Below, piece by piece: positions 25,482 through 34,479 of a DNA stretch of 64,000 nt (positions are counted from its first letter, which is position 1; each line of letters starts with the position of its first letter). The translations under genes were made by a program, and so were the position numbers. The DNA is from UMGS1322 sp900550765 (GTDB taxonomy: Bacteria; Bacillota; Clostridia; Christensenellales; QALW01), in assembly GCA_958448705.1 (NCBI GenBank), contig CAUDEY010000005.1:1-64000 (forward strand). Reading direction: 5' to 3'. The notes under the pieces are model-generated. The model saw nothing but the letters and a program-made list of their open reading frames with translations. It was not told the DNA's origin and searched no databases.

Positions 25482-26060
25482 ATGAATGTATTTGATGAAG
25501 CGGCAAAAAAATTGCTGGAGCTTTCAAAGGCCGGCGCGGATGTATGGGTTAAGCGGATGAACGACAGCCCCAAGGATATTCGGGTTTGTGAAGGACAGGC
25601 GACCGAGGATACGCAGACTCGTACCTGCGCACTTTGCGTGGCGCTGAATCACACGGTATTTAAAAACAGCAACAAGCCGGAATATTTCCATCCGCACTGT
25701 AAATGCGAGATGAAGGAAGTTGAACTGCGTGAAGTGACGTTGGATTTTCCTATAGAGAAAATTACCGGGTATTTATTTGTTAATGAAGGTAAGAGGAAAT
25801 TGATGAAATCTATGGGGTATGTTATGGAAGATGCCCAGGAAATTTATGATGAGATCGCGGAAAATGCACGGAAGCAATATTTAAGCGGGAACTATATATT
25901 AGGGAAACTTAGCCCAAATGGCCAAAGAATAACTATAAATATGGAAGTAAAGGGGAAACAGGAAAAAGCAGATAAAATTTATGAATTTAAAACGGGCTGG
26001 ATGGTCTATCCGAACGGAGAATTGCATAATAATACGCCGTTTGGCGGTTTTGTAAATTAA
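25482..26060 (+). CDS. Probable toxin: MuF-type Cys motif plus DUF6883-like end
   Basis: 192 residues, no signal peptide. Residues about 35-80 hold CALCVALNHTVF and HPHCKCEM, a CxxC...HxxCxC pattern like the C-terminal part of phage minor head (MuF/SPP1 gp7) proteins. The following 110 residues (KITGYLFVNEGKRKLMKSMG, then NGQRITINMEVKG and TGWMVYPNGELHN) resemble the DUF6883 domain found at the end of polymorphic toxins. Such toxins are usually fused to longer delivery modules; here only a short N-terminus remains. The next gene, 15 bases on, looks like the immunity protein. Family names are from memory of pattern and need a search. RBS GGGAGG is upstream. Confidence 0.55.
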   Translation: MNVFDEAAKKLLELSKAGADVWVKRMNDSPKDIRVCEGQATEDTQTRTCALCVALNHTVFKNSNKPEYFHPHCKCEMKEVELREVTLDFPIEKITGYLFVNEGKRKLMKSMGYVMEDAQEIYDEIAENARKQYLSGNYILGKLSPNGQRITINMEVKGKQEKADKIYEFKTGWMVYPNGELHNNTPFGGFVN

Positions 26061-26075
26061 AAGAGGAGATAATTT

Positions 26076-26408
26076 ATGAAATATTTAGACAGAGTGCGGA
26101 TTCTTAGCGATGATTATGAAGAATACGGTATTAAACGAGGAGATGAAGGACATCTTTTAAATGCTGAAATTCGTTATGGAACTTTTTTGTTTTTTCGAGA
26201 CAACCCTGAAACCGGCGCGGACGACTGCGATGCCGATGTAAAGATAAGCGATATGGAGTTGGTAAAGGATTGGGGCATGACAGATGAAGATATTTTAAAT
26301 GCTTTGCCAAACCATGACCCAGCGTGGTGGTGCAAGGTGGAGGACGGCTACATCTGGAACCTGAAAGGTGAGAGAAAGAACAAAATTCCGTATGATTACG
26401 ACAGCTAA
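26076..26408 (+). CDS. Probable immunity protein (DUF4926-like)
   Basis: 110 residues, acidic. The N-terminal MKYLDRVRILSDDYEEYGIKRGDEGHL resembles DUF4926 small beta-barrel proteins, which are often immunity partners of polymorphic toxins; it runs to DMELVKDWG. A C-terminal extension (PAWWCKVEDGYIWNLKGE, ending KIPYDYDS) is of a kind seen in other Firmicute immunity proteins. It starts 15 bases after the putative toxin with RBS AGAGGAG. A typical toxin-immunity order; the role is inferred from context. Confidence 0.6.
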   Translation: MKYLDRVRILSDDYEEYGIKRGDEGHLLNAEIRYGTFLFFRDNPETGADDCDADVKISDMELVKDWGMTDEDILNALPNHDPAWWCKVEDGYIWNLKGERKNKIPYDYDS

Positions 26409-26420
26409 AGAGGAAGAAGA

Positions 26421-26560
26421 AAAGATATTTTTTTATCATGCGCAAAAGCTAAAGCGTTGTATTTTGTTTCCTCTGATGAGGGAGAGAAAGTGCTGTTTTT
26501 CAGGAGCCGGAGGAGCTTGATAGATATAGGGAGAGGGTGCTGACAGCACCCTCTTTTTTA
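26421..26560 (+). pseudogene. Possible decayed coding remnant after the immunity gene
   Basis: In the same frame as the immunity gene but past its stop, codons read KDIFLSCAKAKALYF followed by VSSDEGEKVLFF; moving one frame near 26500 continues QEPEELDRYRERVL. Joined, this looks like natural protein, suggesting an old third gene or fusion broken by a frameshift. The terminator overlaps its end. Confidence 0.3.
26532..26559 (+). terminator. Terminator of the toxin/immunity unit
   Basis: Stem AGAGGGTGCT / AGCACCCTCT with loop GAC and a T run. Confidence 0.85.
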
Positions 26561-26585
26561 TGGAAATACAGAGTCAAGGGACCGG

Positions 26586-29531
26586 TTAAAGTATTTTATT
26601 TGCACCGATCAGAGCGAATTCTGCATCAAACAGATCGATGGCGATGGTAAAGGACTGCAGAAGATGCTGTGAATCACAGGAGATCTGTAAAACACTGGCG
26701 GAATCGGTCGCTTCCGATGCGTGCAGTTTTACCGCAATGGCTTCTTTTGCAAAATGATGGAACAGCGAGGATATATTTTTTCCAACCGTTAGGGGAAGAA
26801 TTTGTTGGAAGTGATCGTAATTTAAGATCAGTTTGCCGACAGTGGATCCGGTCAGCCGGCTGGCCGCTTCAGTGACATAAAACAAATCAAGCCGGCGGAT
26901 ACGGTCATTCACGATAAAAGTCTGGTTGGAGAGAAATTCGGTGGGGAGCGGTGCACCGCTGAGCTCGTGGGAAAAACCCCGGTCGATTACGCAAAGGGGG
27001 ATTCGATTATCCTTTGCGGTAGGCGCAGACGCAAATTTTCCTGCCGGTGTTAGGAGGTACCCAGGAACCGAAGACAGCGCCGTCCAGGGAATATAATAGG
27101 CAGAATCTCGTCTCCAGGCAGAAAGGGCTGTCATGTGGTCACTGTTTATATTTTTGGAGATATCAATGGATATCCCTTGGCCGATAGGTGTTAAAATGGG
27201 CGGCATTTGCTTGGAGGGAACACCGGTGGGAAACTCGCAAGGGGGATTTTCTGCTGCTCCACAGTCAAACAGCGGGGTGATCTGTATCGTGCTGCCGGTG
27301 CGTACAGAAAGTGTGAGGGTGATACTGCGGCGGCCAAACGTTTGCTCCGCCTGCCCGCAAAGGATGGTGTCGTTTACGGAAAACTGCACATTACTGTCGT
27401 CAGAATAAAATACCAGGCGCAGGGTTTGGATTTTTTCGTCTTTGACCAGAACAGAAAGTGTTTTCCCGCAAACGGTATATTCTGCAAACGGCAGTGAGAT
27501 CGCGGCCTGCGGCCATCGGTCATCCAAAGAGGGCGAAAGGCACAATTCGGTACCTGCTTTTTGAACACGGATGCCGAAAATGCCGGAAACAGCGGTATAG
27601 AGGAAAGACGCGCAGGGATTTCCAAACAGATAATTACATTCGCCTTTTCCCTCGTCATTGAGGCGCTCGGGCGAGCTGCCCGGAGACTCGGTAAATACTG
27701 TTGCGCCGCGGGCTGCAGCGTGCATCAGGGATAGAGCTAAGTTTTTATCACCGATTTTACAAAAAGCCCGGGCGGTTTCTGCCATTTGTGTGGGCATTAC
27801 GTTGTTGTTGCCAAAAATGTCGGGCTTTAAATCACCTACGCGCATAAGAAGCTCACCGGTTTCAGCAGAACGGAACAGGAGCGTTTCCTTTAAATGCTTT
27901 AGGCCGCCTAATGAATATTTTTCTTCAAAATTTCCATAGAGAGCGGGAAAGATCAAATCGGTATAGTAATGCGCGCTGTGACGGATCCCTTGAAGATCCA
28001 GATGACTGTAAAAATATCCAGCCTCCTCGTTCCAAAGTTTTTGTTTGACGGCGGATTTCATTTCGTCGGACCGTTTTGAAAATACGGCGGCATCTTCTTG
28101 CTTGCCAATCAATTTGGCCAAATAAGCCAATTTATCCAGCATAGCGGCGAGCATAACGGAGGGGGAAACGGCGTCTCCCGGCAGCTGCAGGTGATCTGCT
28201 TGATATAAGAAGGCATTGCACCCATATCGCCAGCCGATCAAACCCGTTTGATTGATATCGCAGGCTGAAAAGAGATCGTCTATGAGAGGGGGCAAGCGGT
28301 CATAAACGGTTTCGATAACGGAGAGATCGCCGGTAGCTTCGGTATACTGCCATAATTCATATAAATAGTAGGGGATGCCCTCAAAATGAAGAGTACGTTT
28401 TTTTGTATGAGGGTAAACCTCTTCGTTTGCATTTTTTCCGGCCGCGGTGGTACAGGAATATCCTTCATCCAGCAACCCGAAAAAGAGCAGCGCTTTTTTG
28501 GCATATTCATACTGACCCAAGGCGATCGCGGCGGAAATCTGAAAATTATTTGTCCAATAGCAGTTCCACCAGTGACCGCCTTCAAACCAAGCGTCTTGAA
28601 TATGAATATAATCTAAATTTAAAATGCTGTGCCGGATGGCAGCATTCAGTAAGGGCGAAGGCGTACTGACACGGCAGCTTTGCAGCAGCCGGTCTGCATA
28701 TTGCTCCATTTGAGTAAAATCTTTTTTGCATGCTGACAGCGGAAGCGTTGCTTTTTCCGGCATGTTGTCTAAGCTGTGAAAAATTAAAAAGTCTGCGGTG
28801 CTTTCTTCTGCACTGTTAAAAGAAAACTGTATGCGTCCTTTTTGAATTTGTGCTTTTCCGAACCCGTTGGCAAAATTTACATAGACCTTTTCTGTGGAGA
28901 ACGGAGAGTTTTCTATTGCCGGGGCAAGAAGAAAGTGGCCTTCGGAGAGCTGTGTTGCTTGGGAGGGAATTTCGGCACTGTCAGGCTGAATAAAGCAAGG
29001 ATCGAGCGGCCGGGTGCCGAGCTTCAGGCCGCCGAAGCTCAGTTCGGCTTTGGGAAGAACTGCTGTTTTTTCAAGAGCTTCTACCGAGAGAGAACCGCAG
29101 ATCGCACTGCCGTCGAAAATAGAAACGTTTAGCCGCACCTGCAGACCGGGCAGCTTTTCGCTTGTTCCGATCCACTCGGTTGCAAAGGGATGAAAGGAAG
29201 CGGTGATTTCATCAAAGTCATGGAAGAATAACTCCTGTCCCTGATGGCAGAAACGAATATACATATCGCCGAAAATCAGGAACGGAGGATCTATGGCATT
29301 ATCCGGATGTGTGGAAGCAAAGGCAAAAAGAGGAAGATCGCCGGTTATCAAAAGGGATCCTTCATGCCGTATGCCGCGGTTGAAAACCTGTATTTTTTTG
29401 CAGCGTGTTGTTTCACTTCGGTGATTTTGCCGGTTGATTTCAGGCGCCGGATATTTTTTTCCGCATCGGATCGAAAGTGTTAGCTCATCCTGTGAAAGTG
29501 CATAGAGACTGTCTTGCTGAAAAGCATGCAT
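26586..29531 (-). CDS. Six-hairpin (alpha/alpha)6 glycoside hydrolase, amylo-1,6-glucosidase/GH63-like
   Basis: About 981 residues, no signal peptide. An N-terminal beta region (to about 300) is followed by an (alpha/alpha)6 barrel of the glycogen-debranching/GH63 type: FEGGHWWNCYWTNNFQ, GLIGWRYGCNAFLYQADHLQ, then LWNEEAGYFYSHLDLQG and GNNNVMPTQMAETARAFCKIG. A C-terminal beta part with long insertions follows. It probably hydrolyses alpha-linked sugars; glucosidase, rhamnosidase and mannosidase relatives share the barrel, so the substrate is open. I prefer the ATG at 29531, with AAAGGA about 11 bases upstream, to the one at 29543, which touches the RBS. The gene stands alone. Confidence 0.75.
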   Translation of the reverse strand: MHAFQQDSLYALSQDELTLSIRCGKKYPAPEINRQNHRSETTRCKKIQVFNRGIRHEGSLLITGDLPLFAFASTHPDNAIDPPFLIFGDMYIRFCHQGQELFFHDFDEITASFHPFATEWIGTSEKLPGLQVRLNVSIFDGSAICGSLSVEALEKTAVLPKAELSFGGLKLGTRPLDPCFIQPDSAEIPSQATQLSEGHFLLAPAIENSPFSTEKVYVNFANGFGKAQIQKGRIQFSFNSAEESTADFLIFHSLDNMPEKATLPLSACKKDFTQMEQYADRLLQSCRVSTPSPLLNAAIRHSILNLDYIHIQDAWFEGGHWWNCYWTNNFQISAAIALGQYEYAKKALLFFGLLDEGYSCTTAAGKNANEEVYPHTKKRTLHFEGIPYYLYELWQYTEATGDLSVIETVYDRLPPLIDDLFSACDINQTGLIGWRYGCNAFLYQADHLQLPGDAVSPSVMLAAMLDKLAYLAKLIGKQEDAAVFSKRSDEMKSAVKQKLWNEEAGYFYSHLDLQGIRHSAHYYTDLIFPALYGNFEEKYSLGGLKHLKETLLFRSAETGELLMRVGDLKPDIFGNNNVMPTQMAETARAFCKIGDKNLALSLMHAAARGATVFTESPGSSPERLNDEGKGECNYLFGNPCASFLYTAVSGIFGIRVQKAGTELCLSPSLDDRWPQAAISLPFAEYTVCGKTLSVLVKDEKIQTLRLVFYSDDSNVQFSVNDTILCGQAEQTFGRRSITLTLSVRTGSTIQITPLFDCGAAENPPCEFPTGVPSKQMPPILTPIGQGISIDISKNINSDHMTALSAWRRDSAYYIPWTALSSVPGYLLTPAGKFASAPTAKDNRIPLCVIDRGFSHELSGAPLPTEFLSNQTFIVNDRIRRLDLFYVTEAASRLTGSTVGKLILNYDHFQQILPLTVGKNISSLFHHFAKEAIAVKLHASEATDSASVLQISCDSQHLLQSFTIAIDLFDAEFALIGANKIL

Positions 29532-29731
29532 AAAGAAATCCATCCTTTCTTTTTATAAAAACCGGCTGACGGCACCGGGCAATAGAATAAAAAAGAATAG
29601 TTTTTATGTTAAAAGAATCCTTTCCTCCTGTGCGGATACAGCATACCGGGAAAACTTCTTTATCAGGAGGCATAACGATGTGCTGCGTATTTACGGTGGG
29701 ATGAGAAATTACGCAAAAACACAGAAAAAAT

Positions 29732-29760
29732 AAACCGGAGTAAAGATATTACCCCGGTTT
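29732..29760 (-). terminator. Terminator of tRNA-Ala
   Basis: AAACCGG / CCGGTTT arms next to the CCA end of the tRNA; the T run is on the minus strand. Confidence 0.7.
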
Positions 29761-29835
29761 GGTGGAGATAGGCGGACTCGAACCGCTGGCCTGTTACATG
29801 CGAAGCAACCGCTCTACCAACTGAGCTATATCCCC
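29760..29835 (-). tRNA. tRNA-Ala (CGC)
   Basis: 76 bases with acceptor GGGGATA / TATCTCC, including the G3-U70 pair that defines alanine tRNA, discriminator A and encoded CCA. The anticodon loop TTCGCAT gives CGC, reading GCG. The first T-stem pair is A/C. Confidence 0.92.
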
Positions 29836-30100
29836 AAAGCAATGCTATTATAGCATAAAAATAAAAAAAAGCAACTAAAAAATAAAAAAATTATGGGGGA
29901 TTTTATCAGCAGGAAAGAGCAGGAATGAGGGAAATAAAGCATGGAGCCGTTATGGTTAAACATAGCATAAAGGAAAAGAAAGAACTGTTTTGTATTTTTT
30001 GGCAAAAGTCAGTTTTCTGACGATTTATGTATACGAAAATACAAGCTTATGTTATAATAAATAAAAATATATTGTCTTAACAAGGAAGTAGGGGCTGCTT

Positions 30101-31288
30101 ATGAAACTATTTATGAAAATATTGAGTTTGCTGTCCGCGTGTCTGCTTTTGGCGTGCGGCTGTGCTGAGAATCCGCAGAAAGCTGCTGCTACGATCTATT
30201 GTATTAATGAACAAAAAGACGGATTGACGCAAAAACAGATTGAGGTTGGCGAGCTTTCGGCGCAGGGATTGATCGATGCGCTTTCGTCTGCAGGGGTTCT
30301 TTCTTCGTCAATAACGGTGCACAATTTTCAAAAATCTGTTTCTACTGGGGCGGAAAGTACAATTCGGCTGGATTTAAGCATTGAGTTCAGCCAGTATATA
30401 GCCGACAAAAGTGCGACGGAGGAAGACTTGATTATGGGCTGTGTTGCCAATACTTTTTTGAGCAATTACGGCGCAGACAGGATCTTTATTACGGTCGAGG
30501 ATCAGATTATTAAAACGGATCATTTTGAATATACCCAAGAGCTTTCGTTTTATGAATTTTCCGGCGGAAAATTGATAACGCCTCAGCCGGGGACAGAAGA
30601 CCCTGTGATGCCTACCCCAAGCAGTACACCTGCCCCTACACCTTCACGGGATCCGGGGAAAAAACAGGTGGCGTTTACTTTTGATGATGGACCGCATGCA
30701 GAATATACAGTAAAAATTGTGGATAAGCTTAAGGAATATGGCGCTTCTGCTACGTTTTTTATTGTAGGCAACCGTGTAAATTCCGATTCTACCCGCAATG
30801 CACTCCGCTATGCTGCAGAAAACGGATGTGAGATAGGAATTCACGGTTATACGCACAAAGTTTATTATAATAAATGTACCGATGAGGAATATCAGATGGA
30901 GTTGGAGGAAACTGCAAAGGTGATTGAGGAATGCATTGGCAAACGGCCTACCTTGATGCGGCCCATCGGTGGTAATATTACGAAAGAACGGATCGATAGC
31001 TGCCCCTATTCGGTAATTTTTTGGAATGTGGATTCTGAGGATTGGAAAAATAAACAGCGGGGAAGCGAGGAGGAGGCTGCGCAGAATATACAAACGATTG
31101 TGCAGAATGTGATGAGTACTGTGGGAGATGGCAAAATTATTTTAATGCATGAAATCTACCGTAATTCGTATGAGGCTTTCTGCATCATTCTTGATGAACT
31201 GTATCAGCAGGGATATGAAGTAGTTTCAGTTACCGAACTCATTGGTGCCGATACAATAAAGCCCGGTCAAAAATACAGCTGCCGGTAA
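30101..31288 (+). CDS. Lipoprotein polysaccharide deacetylase with GerMN-like domain
   Basis: 395 residues. The lipobox LLAC at about residue 20 marks a lipoprotein. Residues about 30-165 resemble a GerMN (sporulation/germination) domain (IRLDLSIEFSQYI, ADRIFITVEDQI). A Thr/Pro linker (about 170-188) leads to a NodB/CE4 domain: motif 1 FTFDDGPH, motif 2 HGYTH, motif 3 RPIGG and motif 5 LMHEI, so the metal and catalytic residues are present. It would deacetylate GlcNAc or MurNAc in peptidoglycan or another surface glycan, outside the membrane. A terminator follows at 31386. Confidence 0.85.
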   Translation: MKLFMKILSLLSACLLLACGCAENPQKAAATIYCINEQKDGLTQKQIEVGELSAQGLIDALSSAGVLSSSITVHNFQKSVSTGAESTIRLDLSIEFSQYIADKSATEEDLIMGCVANTFLSNYGADRIFITVEDQIIKTDHFEYTQELSFYEFSGGKLITPQPGTEDPVMPTPSSTPAPTPSRDPGKKQVAFTFDDGPHAEYTVKIVDKLKEYGASATFFIVGNRVNSDSTRNALRYAAENGCEIGIHGYTHKVYYNKCTDEEYQMELEETAKVIEECIGKRPTLMRPIGGNITKERIDSCPYSVIFWNVDSEDWKNKQRGSEEEAAQNIQTIVQNVMSTVGDGKIILMHEIYRNSYEAFCIILDELYQQGYEVVSVTELIGADTIKPGQKYSCR

Positions 31289-31385
31289 AATTTTTAGGAA
31301 AGATACCGGTCAGGCGGCAGTATTGTGCAGGGCCCCTTCTGCAAGGAATGGGGAACATTTGCAGTGAAATGATTGCTTATTTTTT

Positions 31386-31416
31386 CTTGCCAGGAATATC
31401 CTGGCAAGTTTTTTTG
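31386..31416 (+). terminator. Terminator of the deacetylase gene
   Basis: CTTGCCAGG / CCTGGCAAG with loop AATAT and a T run. Confidence 0.9.
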
Positions 31417-31594
31417 TATTGCAATGCGGCAGGAAACTCTTAATCTGGATTGTTTAGAATACGGCAGAATAGACATTTGCAAGGCGGGGATTTCCGAAAA
31501 AATTTTGTTGTATTTGTTCCGCCGGCTGCATACACTAACGACAGCTTGCTGCTGTTCCGTATATCCGATAGGAGAAATATTTTTTAAAAAAGAA

Positions 31595-31630
31595 ATAGCA
31601 GCCTTCCTAAACTACAAGGAAGTCTGCTAT
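31595..31630 (-). terminator. Bidirectional terminator below the M23 peptidase
   Basis: 14-bp stem with one mismatch, ATAGCAGCCTTCCT / AGGAAGTCTGCTAT, with T-rich tracts on both strands. Confidence 0.8.
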
Positions 31631-31659
31631 CTTTTTTTCGGACGTTTTTCTGCCTTTTG

Positions 31660-32388
31660 TTATTTGATCAGGTCGCTTAAATAGGTTTGCGGATTGACAA
31701 TTGCTCCGTCACTGTATACTTCAAAATGCAGATGCGGTCCGTCATCTACTTCGGCTGCTGCCGAAGTGCCTACTGCGCCGATCACTTGGCCCCGCAGCAC
31801 GGTTGCGCCTTCGGCAATGCCGTTGGCCAAACTGTCCAGGGAAGCATAGACCGTTTGATAACCGTCGTCATGGTCAATGGTTATGGTTAGACCCATCAGA
31901 TCATCTTCCTCAACCTTGGTTACTTTTCCGTCAAGTGCGGCAAATACTTCAGCTCCCTGTTCCGCGGCAATATCCAGTGCGGTATGCGTGGCCCAGTGCT
32001 TCAGTGTGCTGGAATATACCAGCATGTCCGCAGCGTAGCCTTTTAGCACGTTGCCTGAGGATACGGGAAGCAGCATTTTTTGTGCTACACTTACATTGTT
32101 TGAGGTTTGCGTATCTGTTTTGTCGTTGCCGGTCTCAGTATTATTTTTATCGGCGCTGTTGTCGCCCGGCACTACCTGTACGTCGGTTCCGGTCTGTGCC
32201 GAGTCAGTGGGCGTAGGAGCAACCACTACGGGTATTTCCTCCTGGGGCTGCTTGTTTGTCAGCGATACCGCCGCAGTAACAGCAATTACTGCTACACAGC
32301 ATACTGCCGCGGCCGCGCATATTCTTTTTATCGTGGTCTTTTTTAAGTCAGCCTTGCCCGATTTGTCTTTGATCGATCCAAGATTCAT
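31660..32388 (-). CDS. M23 metallopeptidase, SpoIIQ-like
   Basis: 242 residues: a short basic cytoplasmic start, one membrane helix (about 24-43), a Thr/Asp-rich linker and a LytM domain from about 110. Zinc motifs are present: HTALD (HxxxD) and HLHFEV. This layout fits SpoIIQ, the forespore protein that holds the engulfing membranes in sporulating Clostridia, or a general cell-wall endopeptidase. Sporulation sigma factor SigG in the same window makes SpoIIQ plausible, but a spoIID neighbour is not seen. Confidence 0.8.
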   Translation of the reverse strand: MNLGSIKDKSGKADLKKTTIKRICAAAAVCCVAVIAVTAAVSLTNKQPQEEIPVVVAPTPTDSAQTGTDVQVVPGDNSADKNNTETGNDKTDTQTSNNVSVAQKMLLPVSSGNVLKGYAADMLVYSSTLKHWATHTALDIAAEQGAEVFAALDGKVTKVEEDDLMGLTITIDHDDGYQTVYASLDSLANGIAEGATVLRGQVIGAVGTSAAAEVDDGPHLHFEVYSDGAIVNPQTYLSDLIK

Positions 32389-32490
32389 TATTTAACACCT
32401 CCGTTGATTATTTTTGCCCCATGCAGGTAAAATATACAAAAAAATATTAAATAATGGTGAATAAATGTCAAAGAAATTATTTTGCCGATA

Positions 32491-32519
32491 TTGACAGGCA
32501 AATTTGGTTTTGCTACAAT
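32491..32519 (+). promoter_or_regulatory. Promoter of the glg operon
   Basis: TTGACA (32491-32496), 17 bases, TACAAT (32514-32519). RBS AGGAGG lies near 32541. Confidence 0.85.
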
Positions 32520-32557
32520 AGGAATAAAGTAAATAACAAGTAGGAGGCTGCCGGCAA

Positions 32558-34456
32558 ATGGGAAAAGAAAATTTTACAAAAAGCAAAATGATCAGTGATT
32601 TTGATTTGTATCTTGCCTGCGAGGGGACCCATCGGAATTTAGATGAGGTTTTAGGCGCACGGCCTGTGTTCAACAGTACCGGATTGATTGACGGATACTA
32701 TTTTTCCGTATGGGCGCCTCATGCCAAAGGCGTGAGTGTGGCAGGAGATTTCAATGCCTGGCAGGCAGGCGCCGCTCCGATGACGCGTATTCCCGATACT
32801 GACTTTTGGGAAGCTTATGTGGAGGGGGTGCAGACGGGGGCTTTATATAAATATTGCATCTTGACGCAGGATGACCGCATATTATATAAGGCCGATCCGA
32901 TGGCCAGATACAGTGAGCTGCGGCCTATGACCGCCTCGCGTACTTATACCGATTCTTACCGCTGGCATGATCTTCAGTGGCGAATCCGCCACAGCGCCCC
33001 GCCGGAAAGAAACGAGCCGATGGCTGTTTATGAGCTGCATATGGGCTCCTGGATGCGCGGCCATGACAATGCGATGCTCTCTTATCGGGAGGTGGCCGAC
33101 GCGCTTGTACAGTACATAAAAGAAAATCATTATACGCATGTGGAACTGATGCCCATTGCCGAGCATCCCTTTGACGGTTCCTGGGGCTATCAGGTTACCG
33201 GATATTACGCGCCTACCTCGCGCTACGGCACTCCGGAGGATTTTAAATATTTTGTAGATACCATGCACGGCAGTGGGATCGGTGTGATCCTTGACTGGGT
33301 ACCGGGTCATTTTCCAAAGGATGAACATGGCCTGCGGTGTTTTGACGGCCTGCCTTTGTATGAGAGCACTTCCGGTACGGACCAGGCTCAGTGGGGAACC
33401 CTGCAGTTTGATTTTTCTTCCCCTATGGTGCGGCAGTTCCTAACGGCAAACGCATTATTCTGGCTGAAAGAGTATCATATCGACGGCCTGCGTGTCGATG
33501 CGGTGAGCAGTATGCTGTATTTGGATTACGGCAGGCAAGAAGGACAGTGGCAGCCCAATTGCTACGGCGGCCGCGAAAATCTGGCGGCAGTGGAATTTAT
33601 CAAAACGCTCAATTCGGTAGTGGCGGAGGAATTTCCCGGAGTGATGAGGATCGCTGAGGAATCGGGGGATTTCCCCAAGGTTACGCATCCGGTGGCTGAG
33701 GGCGGCTTGGGCTTTACTTATAAATGGAATATGGGGTGGATGAACGATACGCTTGCTTATATGCAGACCGATCCTGTATACCGCAGCGGTATGCATAATA
33801 ACATGACCTTTTCCATGATGTATGCTTATAACGAGCATTATATCCTGCCGATTTCCCACGATGAATGTGTGCACGGAAAGAAGAGCCTGCTGGATAAAAT
33901 GTACGGAGAATATTATCAAAAGTTTGCTTCCGAAAAAGCCTATTTAGGGTATATGTTTGCACATCCGGGTAAAAAGCTGCTTTTTATGGGCTGTGAGATT
34001 GGGCAGTTTGTGGAGTGGCGGTATTATGAGCAGATTGAGTGGAAGCTTTTGCAGTATGAAACACATCGCGGTTTATATTTGTTTGTAAAGACACTGCTTA
34101 GACTTTACCGCGAGCATCCCGCCCTTTGGGCACAGGACGATACTTGGGAGGGCTTTGAGTGGATCAACGCAGAGGATGCGGCACAGAGTGTACTTTCTAT
34201 GGCTCGTTTCGGCGGAGGGGAAACGATGATAGCAGTTATCAATATGACGCCTGTGGAACGGTTTGACTATTGGCTGAAGGCGCCTGTGGCGGGAAGGTAT
34301 ACCGTATTGCTTAACAGCGATGAAAAACTCTACGGCGGTGAGGAAACGGCGGTTCTTAAAGAGCTGGTTACCGATGAGGATTCTTTGGAATTCCCGCACC
34401 GTCTCCGAGTGACGCTTCCGCCGATGTCCGTGCTGTTTTACAGGCTTGACGATTAA
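32558..34456 (+). CDS. glgB: 1,4-alpha-glucan branching enzyme
   Basis: 632 residues, GH13. An N-terminal CBM48 sandwich (FSVWAPHAKGVSVAGDFNAW) precedes the barrel. Catalytic and conserved parts are seen: DGLRVDAVSSMLY (nucleophile Asp), IAEESGDFP (acid/base Glu), ISHDECVHGKKSL. It makes alpha-1,6 branches in glycogen in the cytoplasm. It heads a three-gene operon with glgC (23-base gap) and glgD. Confidence 0.97.
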   Translation: MGKENFTKSKMISDFDLYLACEGTHRNLDEVLGARPVFNSTGLIDGYYFSVWAPHAKGVSVAGDFNAWQAGAAPMTRIPDTDFWEAYVEGVQTGALYKYCILTQDDRILYKADPMARYSELRPMTASRTYTDSYRWHDLQWRIRHSAPPERNEPMAVYELHMGSWMRGHDNAMLSYREVADALVQYIKENHYTHVELMPIAEHPFDGSWGYQVTGYYAPTSRYGTPEDFKYFVDTMHGSGIGVILDWVPGHFPKDEHGLRCFDGLPLYESTSGTDQAQWGTLQFDFSSPMVRQFLTANALFWLKEYHIDGLRVDAVSSMLYLDYGRQEGQWQPNCYGGRENLAAVEFIKTLNSVVAEEFPGVMRIAEESGDFPKVTHPVAEGGLGFTYKWNMGWMNDTLAYMQTDPVYRSGMHNNMTFSMMYAYNEHYILPISHDECVHGKKSLLDKMYGEYYQKFASEKAYLGYMFAHPGKKLLFMGCEIGQFVEWRYYEQIEWKLLQYETHRGLYLFVKTLLRLYREHPALWAQDDTWEGFEWINAEDAAQSVLSMARFGGGETMIAVINMTPVERFDYWLKAPVAGRYTVLLNSDEKLYGGEETAVLKELVTDEDSLEFPHRLRVTLPPMSVLFYRLDD

Positions 34457-34479
34457 ATTTTTGCTTGGAGGATTTACCC

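Larger units (their letters stand above)
31289..31659. other. Intergenic region with two terminators
   Basis: It holds the terminator of the deacetylase (31386) and the bidirectional one of the M23 gene (31595). Short open frames here overlap these hairpins and have no RBS; I see no gene. Confidence 0.6.
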
